A stretch of DNA of 64,000 bases, taken from an uncultured Bacteroides sp. Its GTDB lineage: Bacteria > Bacteroidota > Bacteroidia > Bacteroidales > Bacteroidaceae. The stretch is from the NCBI GenBank assembly GCA_900544675.1, contig UQVZ01000006.1, positions 1 to 64,000 of the forward strand, in the 5' to 3' direction. How positions within the stretch are numbered: position 1 is the stretch's first letter; each line of letters begins with the position of its first letter. A program made the translations under genes and the position numbers. The notes under the pieces were generated by a model. The model did not search any database. It was not told the origin of the DNA and saw only the letters and a list, made by a program, of their open reading frames with translations. Positions 53,857 through 61,271 of this stretch are shown here, piece by piece.

Positions 53857-54421
53857 TTTACATGTAGAAAAATATATTATACTATTGTAAATACGTGTTT
53901 TATATTTGTGAATAAAATATTACTTTACAAATGTAAAACACTTTGCATTATGACTAGATTTAACTTTAACGTAGCCATATATAGCTTTGGTTTTCATGGT
54001 ATTATACATTAAAAATATTCTTGTTTATTCGTATGATATAGAAATGTATATGATAAGTATATTGATTTTAAAACCTTATTTTAACAAATTATGGGTAGTT
54101 TGTTGGGTTTAAGCCTATTATTCTGTATATGAATGAATTGTATAAATTATAATGTACGTTTAGATATGTATACTACACAAGTAAGAGTCCAACCATTTAC
54201 ATTTGTAACACTCGGATAACTCTGTATAATTACCGATATGATAATATACAAATACAAATGTAAACTATTGAAATTTGTCGCAGAATATACAAATATACAC
54301 GTCCGAATGTATAGATTTCTATCTGAATTAAGCTTTGATGATTTCTATCCGCGAGAATTAAAAATTTTCGGGCAAGTACAAAGTGATTCGATTTTTTGAT
54401 TCTCAGTCAGGGAGGAATTTA
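53857..54421. other. AT-rich gene-free region with repeated TACATTTGTA motifs
   Basis: No reading frame of supportable content is seen in either strand. The motif TTTACATTTGTAA or its complement occurs at 53924-53937, 54196-54209 and 54252-54265, and a related copy overlaps the XRE -7 element at 53822-53834. Each copy contains the -7 sequence TACATTTG in one direction, so they are either orphan promoters or binding sites for a symmetrical repressor. The base composition is clearly more AT-rich than the flanks. Confidence 0.5.
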
Positions 54422-54592
54422 GAGCCTGTTTAAATTTTGAATTAAATTCTTTATTCAGTTTCTTTTGAGCTTCTTTTTGGTCTGTTTTCCTCTTTTTATT
54501 CGTCACATAGCCCGCTATGCTCCTCGTAAAAACAGAAAAACATCCTCAAAAACAATTCTCAAAATAATACCGAACAAAATTTAAACAGGCTC
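54422..54592. mobile_element. MITE related to the IS5-like element
   Basis: The 171-base element begins with GAGCCTGTTTAAATTTTG and ends with the exact complement CAAAATTTAAACAGGCTC. It is flanked by the direct repeat TTA on both sides, the 3-base duplication expected for IS5-like insertion. It has no coding capacity, and its interior can fold back on itself. The ends match the terminal repeat of the dead IS at 2591-2607 apart from one base, so the MITE was probably moved by that element's transposase. Confidence 0.85.
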
Positions 54593-54646
54593 TTAATGAC
54601 TACCCGAATTGGCTTTGGAGCATGAATGGCAAAGTTACTTATATCT

Positions 54647-54703
54647 CATTGCCCCATGAAGATATCTTCTTTTCTATATGAAGCATATCTTCATGGGGCA
54701 ATG
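54647..54703. terminator. Perfect 19-base hairpin downstream of holA
   Basis: CATTGCCCCATGAAGATAT pairs perfectly with ATATCTTCATGGGGCAATG around a 19-base loop, 16 bases after the holA stop. There is no T run; it may be a stability element or a factor-assisted terminator. Confidence 0.6.
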
Positions 54704-54718
54704 AAGTACTACTGCAAT

Positions 54719-55735
54719 TTAATGCAAGATTTGGTAAATCAACTCGCGTAAAAGTTCTCCATCGGATATAGACGAATTGCCAACCCCTTTCGAACGCACA
54801 TCGCACAAACGGATGGCTTCGATGATTTTCATTACCTTTACTCCGGAATAACGCCGCATGGCAGTCATATAATCTTTGGCTTGCCATGTAGACCGTAAGG
54901 CGAGTTGAGCCGCTATCCCTTGCTCTGTTTTTTCCGGTGCGTAATACGCCAGCATCAAGTTGGCAAAGAAATTGAATAAAACAACCAGCGTTACCTGTAA
55001 GGGATTGCTTTTAGGATTCTCTTCAAAATATTTTACTATCTGGTTTGCCTTGAGTACATCTTTTGCTATCAGAGCATTCCGCAACTCAAAATTATTATAA
55101 TCTTTGCTGATGCCTATGTTCCGCTCGATTTGTTCGGGTGTAATACGACGTTGCCCCCTCGGAAGCGTGATAATTAATTTTTCCAATTCACCTGCCATCC
55201 GGTTTAAATCAGTGCCTACAAACTCAGCCATCATTTCGGACGCTTTAGGCTCAATCTCCACTTGTTTCCGTTTCAGATAGGAAGCGATGAATCCTGGAAG
55301 CTGGCTTTCTTTCAGTTTTTTCGATTCGAACAGGACACCGGTCTTATCCAATTCTACTGTCAATTTTTTTCTTCGGTCAAGCGAACCATGCTTGTAGCAA
55401 AACACCAAAATAGTAGACGGCATCGGTTTCTGTAAATAGAATGTCAGCTCATCCAGATTCTTCAGATTCTGCGCCTCTTTCACGACCACCACCTGGTATT
55501 TTGACATCATCGGATACCGCTTGGCCGTATTGATGACGGAAGCGATATCCGTATCGGCGCCATACACGACAGTTTGGTTGAACTCCTTTTCCGAATCGGT
55601 CAATACCGTCTTCATGATGTAATCGGAGATGCGGTCAATGTAATAGTCTTCTTCCCCCATCAGGAAATAAACCGGAGCATAGATTTTATTTTTCAGGTTA
55701 CGGGCTATTTCTTCGTAAGTCGTTTCTTTTGCCAT
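54719..55735 (-). CDS. holA: DNA polymerase III delta subunit
   Basis: HolA is the clamp-loader subunit that opens the sliding clamp. The 338-residue protein matches the family at the N-terminus (YFLMGEEDYYIDRISDYIMK), at VVVKEAQNLKNLDELTFYLQ and at PEQIERNIGISKDYNNFELR, and has the usual three-domain length. The start is ATG 55735; the GTG three codons upstream is also in frame. It is divergent from the HsdR-N-type gene. Confidence 0.88.
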   Translation of the reverse strand: MAKETTYEEIARNLKNKIYAPVYFLMGEEDYYIDRISDYIMKTVLTDSEKEFNQTVVYGADTDIASVINTAKRYPMMSKYQVVVVKEAQNLKNLDELTFYLQKPMPSTILVFCYKHGSLDRRKKLTVELDKTGVLFESKKLKESQLPGFIASYLKRKQVEIEPKASEMMAEFVGTDLNRMAGELEKLIITLPRGQRRITPEQIERNIGISKDYNNFELRNALIAKDVLKANQIVKYFEENPKSNPLQVTLVVLFNFFANLMLAYYAPEKTEQGIAAQLALRSTWQAKDYMTAMRRYSGVKVMKIIEAIRLCDVRSKGVGNSSISDGELLRELIYQILH

Positions 55736-55767
55736 GATTTTCACTCTCTGGTTATGTATCTTTTTTG

Positions 55768-55775
55768 TATTTTTG
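55768..55775 (+). promoter_or_regulatory. -7 element for the HsdR-N gene
   Basis: TATTTTTG matches TAnnTTTG and lies 42 bases before ATG 55818. It supports the short start, since longer versions would begin upstream of it. Confidence 0.4.
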
Positions 55776-55817
55776 CGTGATTATTTTTCACACGATTTAT
55801 ACAAACAAAGATACGAA

Positions 55818-56267
55818 ATGTTAGCATTAAACTTACCTTCTTACTCGTTTAAAATCTCTAACAGGGACGGGAAAGCTTATATTTTTGATGTACTTCGCAG
55901 AAAGTATGTCGCCCTTACTCCAGAGGAATGGGTGCGGCAACACTTCACCCATTATTTATTGGAATACAAAGGATATCCGAAAGGACTGTTGGCAAATGAA
56001 ATCCAGCTGAACCTGAACGGAACAAAAAAGAGATGCGACACCGTCCTCTATAACCGAGATTTGACGGCGAAAATGATTGTAGAGTATAAAGCGCCCAATG
56101 TAGAGATTACACAAGCTGTGTTCGACCAGATTACACGATATAATATGGTATTGAAAGTAGATTACCTGATTGTAAGCAATGGCATTCACCATTATTGTTG
56201 TCACATCAACTATGTAACACACTCCTACACCTTTTTACCGGATATCCCAACATATGATAGTTTATAA
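55818..56267 (+). CDS. Stand-alone HsdR N-terminal nuclease-like protein
   Basis: The 149-residue protein is a single domain of the type found at the N-terminus of type I restriction HsdR subunits. It has EWVRQHFTHYLLEYKGYPKG, then EIQLNLNGTKKRCDTVLYNR, then MIVEYKAPNVEITQAVFDQI, which form a PD-(D/E)XK nuclease arrangement: Asp in CDTVLY and Glu-x-Lys in VEYKAP. There are no helicase, specificity or methylase parts nearby. It is therefore a lone nuclease-like domain, common in Bacteroidetes, perhaps for DNA repair. It is transcribed divergently from holA. Confidence 0.82.
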   Translation: MLALNLPSYSFKISNRDGKAYIFDVLRRKYVALTPEEWVRQHFTHYLLEYKGYPKGLLANEIQLNLNGTKKRCDTVLYNRDLTAKMIVEYKAPNVEITQAVFDQITRYNMVLKVDYLIVSNGIHHYCCHINYVTHSYTFLPDIPTYDSL

Positions 56268-56347
56268 AGGACAAAAATGAAGGCGTAAAGACACTTCTGA
56301 TATTTCAGTGTCTTTACGCCTTCACTACAAAAAGGAAAATCCTGTTT

Positions 56348-57139
56348 TTATTTTACCTTAGTCTCCAAGTGCTTTTCAGGTACCACGCCTGCCAGTTCAG
56401 GGTCGATCATGATACGGCCGCAATATTCGCATACGATGATTTTCTTACGCATACGGATATCCAACTGTTTCTGAGGCGGAATCTTGTTGAAGCAGCCTCC
56501 ACAAGCATCACGCTGTACGTACGTAATGCCCAAACCGTTGCGTGAGTTCTTACGGATACGCTTGAATGCCTGAAGCAAACGAGGCTCGATAGTAGCTTCC
56601 AAAGCTTTTGCTTTATCACGAAGTTTTTCTTCTTCCTGTTTAGTTTCGGAAATGATTTCATCCAGTTCGTTCTTTTTCATTTCCAAATCCTTCTTTCTTT
56701 CCTCCAGTGCCTGAGTGTTCTTTTCGATTTCTTCCTGTTTCGAAGCAATAGAAGCCGTGTATTCTTTGATGCGCTTTTCGCACAATTCCACTTCCAAAGT
56801 CTGGAATTCTATTTCTTTGGTCAGCACATCATATTCACGGTTGTTGCGGACATTCTCCTGTTGTGCTTTATACTTGTCGATAGAAGCCTTGGCAGTTTCG
56901 ATTTCGATGCGTTTGGTTGCAACGTTCGATTTCAGCTCCTCGATTTCACTCTTGATTTTATCAATACGGGTACTCAAGCCTGTCACTTCATCTTCCAGGT
57001 CCTGCACTTCCAAGGGAAGCTCCCCTCTTAGTGTCTTGATTTTGTCGATTTCAGACAACATGGTCTGCAGCTGATACAATGCTTTCAGCTTTTCTTCCAC
57101 ACTCAGTTCGCTTGGGTCTTTTTTTACTTCTTTCGCCAT
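56348..57139 (-). CDS. Zinc-ribbon coiled-coil protein (DUF164-like)
   Basis: The 263-residue protein consists of a long coiled coil (about 15-185, with heptad-like lysine and glutamate) followed by a C4 zinc ribbon. The cysteine pairs are CGGCFNKIPP and CEYCGRIMID. This arrangement is that of DUF164 proteins, which resemble nucleic-acid-binding or protein-tethering factors; no enzymatic motif exists. It lies 6 bases behind the NIF3 gene on the same strand, a pair also seen in other bacteria, so the two probably work together. Confidence 0.86.
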   Translation of the reverse strand: MAKEVKKDPSELSVEEKLKALYQLQTMLSEIDKIKTLRGELPLEVQDLEDEVTGLSTRIDKIKSEIEELKSNVATKRIEIETAKASIDKYKAQQENVRNNREYDVLTKEIEFQTLEVELCEKRIKEYTASIASKQEEIEKNTQALEERKKDLEMKKNELDEIISETKQEEEKLRDKAKALEATIEPRLLQAFKRIRKNSRNGLGITYVQRDACGGCFNKIPPQKQLDIRMRKKIIVCEYCGRIMIDPELAGVVPEKHLETKVK

Positions 57140-57145
57140 AATGCT

Positions 57146-58240
57146 TTATAAATATTTAATCGGATTTGTATTGATTCGGGTCATACGGAGTTCCAACGAA
57201 GGGAAGGCCTTGCTTAACAAGGAATAAATCAAATCCTTGGTATACTGCTCGCTTTCGTAATGACCGATTTCTGTTACTAAAATGCTATTCTCATAAAAAA
57301 AGTAATCGTGATACTTCACTTCACCGGTAATGAAAACATCGGCATGACTGGATACAGCACGAGGCAGCAAGAATGCACCTGCCCCTCCGCATAAAGCTAC
57401 TTTCTGAATCAGTCTGCCTGTCAGACGCGAATGTTTCAGACAACCTACTTCAAAAGTCTGCTTGATGCGGCGCAAAAAGTCGCCTTCTGTTTCCGGCTCT
57501 TCCAATTCTCCTATCACACCAGCTCCCGCCTGATTCCACACATTTTCTACCGGATAAAAATCGAATGCTGGTTCCTCATACGGATGAGCAGACAGCAAGA
57601 CTTTGGTCGCAGCCGCTTTCCGGTAGGCAGGAAGAATCGTTTCTATCCGTACTTCCTCTTCAGTATGCAGTTCACCTGTCTTTCCACAAAATGGATGTGT
57701 TCCTTCGCCTGCACGAAAAGTACCCTTCCCTTCCACATTGTAACTGCACGCGTCATAATTGCCAATGCATCCGCAACCCGCTTCGAAAAGCGCATTGCGC
57801 ACCTTGTCGGCTTGCTTTACAGGAACATAAGTCACCAGCTTCAATAAAGCATTTTCTTTGGGTTCCAATATCCGGACTTGTTTTAGTCCAATCTTTTCTG
57901 CTATCTTGTAGTTGACACCTTGCAAGGCATTATCCAGATTGGTATGCATCGAATAAATCACGATATCGTTCTTGATTGCTTTAATGACGCACCGCTCTAC
58001 ATAGTCCTTTCCCGTAACCGACTTGAACCCCTTGAATATCAAAGGATGATGTGAAACTATCAGGTTATACCCTAATGTTATCGCTTCGTCTACTACCGCT
58101 TCAGTCACGTCCAGACACAACAAAGCCCCTGTAGCTTCCGCGTCTGTCAATCCGATTTGCAGTCCGGCATTGTCAAATCCGTCTTGCAAAGGCAGAGGCG
58201 CGAACATCTCAAGGGCATTCAGAATTTCCTTTATCTTCAT
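57146..58240 (-). CDS. NIF3-family dinuclear metal protein
   Basis: The 364-residue protein has the NIF3 N-terminal part (MKIKEILNALEMFAPLPLQD, then NAGLQIG), the metal-binding histidines in VSHHPLIFKG, an inserted PII/CutA-like domain, and the second metal region (HYESEQYTKDLI with histidine and glutamate). The family includes the so-called GTP cyclohydrolase 1 type 2 proteins, but that activity is doubtful. I chose ATG 58240; a TTG eight codons earlier is in frame. It is cotranscribed with the zinc-ribbon gene. Confidence 0.88.
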   Translation of the reverse strand: MKIKEILNALEMFAPLPLQDGFDNAGLQIGLTDAEATGALLCLDVTEAVVDEAITLGYNLIVSHHPLIFKGFKSVTGKDYVERCVIKAIKNDIVIYSMHTNLDNALQGVNYKIAEKIGLKQVRILEPKENALLKLVTYVPVKQADKVRNALFEAGCGCIGNYDACSYNVEGKGTFRAGEGTHPFCGKTGELHTEEEVRIETILPAYRKAAATKVLLSAHPYEEPAFDFYPVENVWNQAGAGVIGELEEPETEGDFLRRIKQTFEVGCLKHSRLTGRLIQKVALCGGAGAFLLPRAVSSHADVFITGEVKYHDYFFYENSILVTEIGHYESEQYTKDLIYSLLSKAFPSLELRMTRINTNPIKYL

Positions 58241-58344
58241 GTTCTGCGAAAATATTCGTTGCAAAGGTAATGAAAAACTATGATATTACGAAACAATCGG
58301 CTGAAAATATAGCAACCTTTTCAAAACCAGAAGACAACTCTATA

Positions 58345-58403
58345 AAAAAAACAGAGACACAAAGACACAGAGTTTCTGATTTTCCCTGTATTTTTGTGTC
58401 TCT
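58345..58403 (-). terminator. Terminator of proS from a CACAAAGACACAG repeat
   Basis: AGAGACACAAAGACACA (58353-58369) pairs, with mismatches, with TGTATTTTTGTGTCTCT (58387-58403). In the minus-strand direction the hairpin is followed by a T run (complement of the A run ending at 58352), as expected for a terminator just after the proS stop. Confidence 0.75.
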
Positions 58404-58411
58404 ATGCGTTA

Positions 58412-59902
58412 TCAATAGGCGCGGGCAAACAATACGCGTCGTGCGGAAGGCTTACCTGTTACCATATCTACACCTGGAGTAAGGCTTTCCTCGTCCGCAT
58501 CGAACGGAATACAACGGATGGTTGCCTTTGTCTCTTCCTTAATGCGGTCTTCTGTTTCAGGCGTTCCATCCCAATGAGCCAGGATAAATCCGCCTTTTTC
58601 AATCTGTTCCTTGAACTGGTCGTAAGTATCTACTTTCACGATATGTTCATTCCGGTACTTCAATGCCTTTTGATAAATGTTCTCTTGAATTTCTTCCAAC
58701 AGGTTCTTTACATGTTCTTCAATGCCATCGCAAGAGAGTGTTTCCTTCTCCAGCGTATCACGGCGCATCAGTTCGATGGTATTGTTTTCCAAGTCTCGGC
58801 ATCCCATAGCCAAGCGAACAGGAACTCCTTTTAATTCATAGTCGGCGAACTTGAATCCCGGACGTTTATTGTCGGCGTTGTCATATTTCACGGTGATATC
58901 CATGCTGCGCAGTTTCGACACAATACCTTCTATCTTGGCATCAAGTTGTTTCCGTTGTTCTTCATTCTTATAGATAGGAATAATAACAACCTGAATCGGA
59001 GCCAAATGCGGAGGAAGTACCAAACCGTTATCATCCGAATGGGTCATGATAAGCGCACCCATCAAGCGGGTAGATACACCCCAAGAAGTAGCCCATACAT
59101 AATCGAGCTTGTTATTTTTATCGACAAACTGCACATTGAACGCCTTGGCAAAATTTTGTCCTAAGAAATGAGAAGTACCACATTGCAAAGCTTTTCCATC
59201 CTGCATCAAGCCTTCAATGGTATAGGTATCCAGTGCGCCAGCAAAGCGTTCGTTCGCGCTCTTCACACCCTTGATGACCGGAACAGCCATGTATTTCTCT
59301 GCAAAGTCGCCATATACGTGCAACATCTTCTGAGCTTCTTCCTCGGCTTCTTCACGAGTGGCATGAGCCGTATGTCCTTCTTGCCATAAGAATTCGGCTG
59401 TACGCAAGAACAGACGGGTACGCATTTCCCACCGTACTACATTAGCCCATTGGTTACACAGGATAGGCAGGTCGCGGTATGAGTTAATCCAGTTTTTATA
59501 AGTGCTCCAAATGATGGTTTCCGAAGTAGGACGGATAATCAGTTCCTCTTCCAGTTTAGCTGCCGGATCGACAATAACACCCGATCCATCTTCTGCGTTC
59601 TTCAACCGGTAATGGGTAACTACGGCGCATTCTTTAGCAAAACCTTCCACGTGTTCTGCTTCACGACTTAAATATGATTTCGGAATGAGCAAAGGGAAAT
59701 AAGCGTTTACATGTCCAGTCTCTTTGAACATCTTGTCCAGTTGATGCTGCATTTTTTCCCAAATAGCATATCCGTAAGGTTTGATTACCATACAGCCACG
59801 CACAGGCGACTGTTCTGCCAAATCGGCCTTGACTACCAAATCGTTGTACCACTGTGAGTAATTCTCACTTCTTTTGGTCAGTTCTTTCAGTTCTTTTGCC
59901 AT
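58412..59902 (-). CDS. proS: Prolyl-tRNA synthetase, archaeal/eukaryotic type
   Basis: ProS charges tRNA-Pro. The 496-residue protein has the class II core: RGCMVIKPYGYAIWEKMQ, motif 2 with LCNQWANVVRWEMRTRLFLR, and motif 3-like SWGVSTRLMGALIMTHSDDN, followed by an anticodon-binding domain and a zinc-like C-terminal domain ending in ARAY. The absence of the bacterial editing insertion and the short N-terminus (KRSENYSQWYNDLVVKADLA) mark the archaeal/eukaryotic form, which is usual in Bacteroidales. It is monocistronic. Confidence 0.94.
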   Translation of the reverse strand: MAKELKELTKRSENYSQWYNDLVVKADLAEQSPVRGCMVIKPYGYAIWEKMQHQLDKMFKETGHVNAYFPLLIPKSYLSREAEHVEGFAKECAVVTHYRLKNAEDGSGVIVDPAAKLEEELIIRPTSETIIWSTYKNWINSYRDLPILCNQWANVVRWEMRTRLFLRTAEFLWQEGHTAHATREEAEEEAQKMLHVYGDFAEKYMAVPVIKGVKSANERFAGALDTYTIEGLMQDGKALQCGTSHFLGQNFAKAFNVQFVDKNNKLDYVWATSWGVSTRLMGALIMTHSDDNGLVLPPHLAPIQVVIIPIYKNEEQRKQLDAKIEGIVSKLRSMDITVKYDNADNKRPGFKFADYELKGVPVRLAMGCRDLENNTIELMRRDTLEKETLSCDGIEEHVKNLLEEIQENIYQKALKYRNEHIVKVDTYDQFKEQIEKGGFILAHWDGTPETEDRIKEETKATIRCIPFDADEESLTPGVDMVTGKPSARRVLFARAY

Positions 59903-59946
59903 AAAATATCTTTGTTAATTATTCTCATTGATTTTGATTCGGTCTG

Positions 59947-59954
59947 CAAAATTA
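59947..59954 (-). promoter_or_regulatory. -7 element for proS
   Basis: TAATTTTG on the minus strand matches TAnnTTTG, 44 bases before the proS start. Confidence 0.45.
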
Positions 59955-59993
59955 GTAAAAAAGCTACTCTCTGCCTACGAGATTGGCTGTTTT

Positions 59994-61145
59994 TTATTCC
60001 TGATAATCGAAATACCACCAATATGTATCACCAAACTCCCGACGCATGCCGTTTCGTTCTTCTATCGCAGAAGTAAAATCGGCTTGTCGTTTCCGATAAT
60101 CGGCATAACGCTGAATCAAGGCACTGTCGGTCACTTGATACGGATAATCGGGATGTGAATCCAGGAACAGCAGGAAAGCTTCATCATAATAGCGAGGCAA
60201 TTCTTCTTCAATTTCGTAAAGGTCTGTCATTACTTGTGCGAAGCGATCCAATTGTTTTTCGAGTAACAAGGCCGAAATATAATAATCCAAAGCGGTGTAT
60301 TTACCTGTCCCTTTGTAACAGATGTTATGCAGGAATACCAGGTGATCTTCCCCCGTATAAGGACGCACCCCTAAAAGATAATAAATGGAATCGTTGGTAT
60401 AACGGTATGTTTGCAAGGAGTCATCGGCAAAAAACAAACCGTCTGAACGATAATATTGTGGAAAAGCAAATAGTTTTTCTCCCAATTGTCCGGCATGCGA
60501 AAGAGCAATCGAGCGTAATACGGTCAGCGTACGTGACGCTTCAAGCGAACGCTGACCTACTTCCAAAGCTTTGGCATATTGGTGTTCGCGTAAATAGCGT
60601 TCCGTTTCCAGCTCATGATGAAAGCTGCGGTTGGTATTTCCGATGAGTGCCGCCATCAGACAAAGCGAAACGAGAATCAGCAGATTGCAATTCATCAGTA
60701 CAATGGGGCTGCCTTCGTTATTCAACCGGTTTCGAAATATCCGACGTAACCAGAATGCCACAACTACATAAACCAACAGAATAAGCGGAAGCATCCATCC
60801 CCATGATGTATGATACTCACTTGTATAAATGTTTTTCCCGACATCCGTCAGCACACCCAACACCAGGCAAGAAGGGAAATAAGAAAGCGCACGCACATTG
60901 CCTTTTAAACCCAATAAACTATTGACACCCCAGCGGAGCAGTATCAAAACCAAGGTTATGACAATAGCTGTAACAAACGGCGCGAAATGAGTTTTCCCGT
61001 GTGCCAACGAATAATGCAATGCTTCCAATACATCGCGTTGAAAAACATATAAATAGGTAAAGCTGAAAATGGCAAAAAGAAAGCCGCACACAACGGTCTG
61101 TATGCGGGCGGCTTTCTTATATGCGGCATGAATGTATTCGCTCAT
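59994..61145 (-). CDS. Bacteroidales membrane protein (DUF6057-like)
   Basis: The 383-residue protein has about five membrane helices in its first 190 residues (for example VVCGFLFAIFSFTYLYVF, FVTAIVITLVLILLRWGV, LILLVYVVVAFWLRRIF) and then a soluble C-terminal part with helical, TPR-like pieces (REHQYAKALEVGQRSLEASR). I recall similar proteins labelled DUF6057 in Bacteroidales, but I cannot confirm the family by reading. Function is unknown. It is not tightly linked to its neighbours. Confidence 0.7.
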   Translation of the reverse strand: MSEYIHAAYKKAARIQTVVCGFLFAIFSFTYLYVFQRDVLEALHYSLAHGKTHFAPFVTAIVITLVLILLRWGVNSLLGLKGNVRALSYFPSCLVLGVLTDVGKNIYTSEYHTSWGWMLPLILLVYVVVAFWLRRIFRNRLNNEGSPIVLMNCNLLILVSLCLMAALIGNTNRSFHHELETERYLREHQYAKALEVGQRSLEASRTLTVLRSIALSHAGQLGEKLFAFPQYYRSDGLFFADDSLQTYRYTNDSIYYLLGVRPYTGEDHLVFLHNICYKGTGKYTALDYYISALLLEKQLDRFAQVMTDLYEIEEELPRYYDEAFLLFLDSHPDYPYQVTDSALIQRYADYRKRQADFTSAIEERNGMRREFGDTYWWYFDYQE

Positions 61146-61271
61146 ATTTCAAGTTGACAGGTTTTAGTGACAAATTAGTAAGGCATCAGACGACAAGTCG
61201 ACGAAAAGATACGGCAATCCATAACGGTACCTAAGAAGTCATCAACTTGTCAACTGACGCCAACGGCTAAA

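Noticed and set aside
55818..56267. A type I restriction system
   Set aside because: Only the N-terminal nuclease-like domain is present; helicase, HsdM and HsdS genes are absent from the window.
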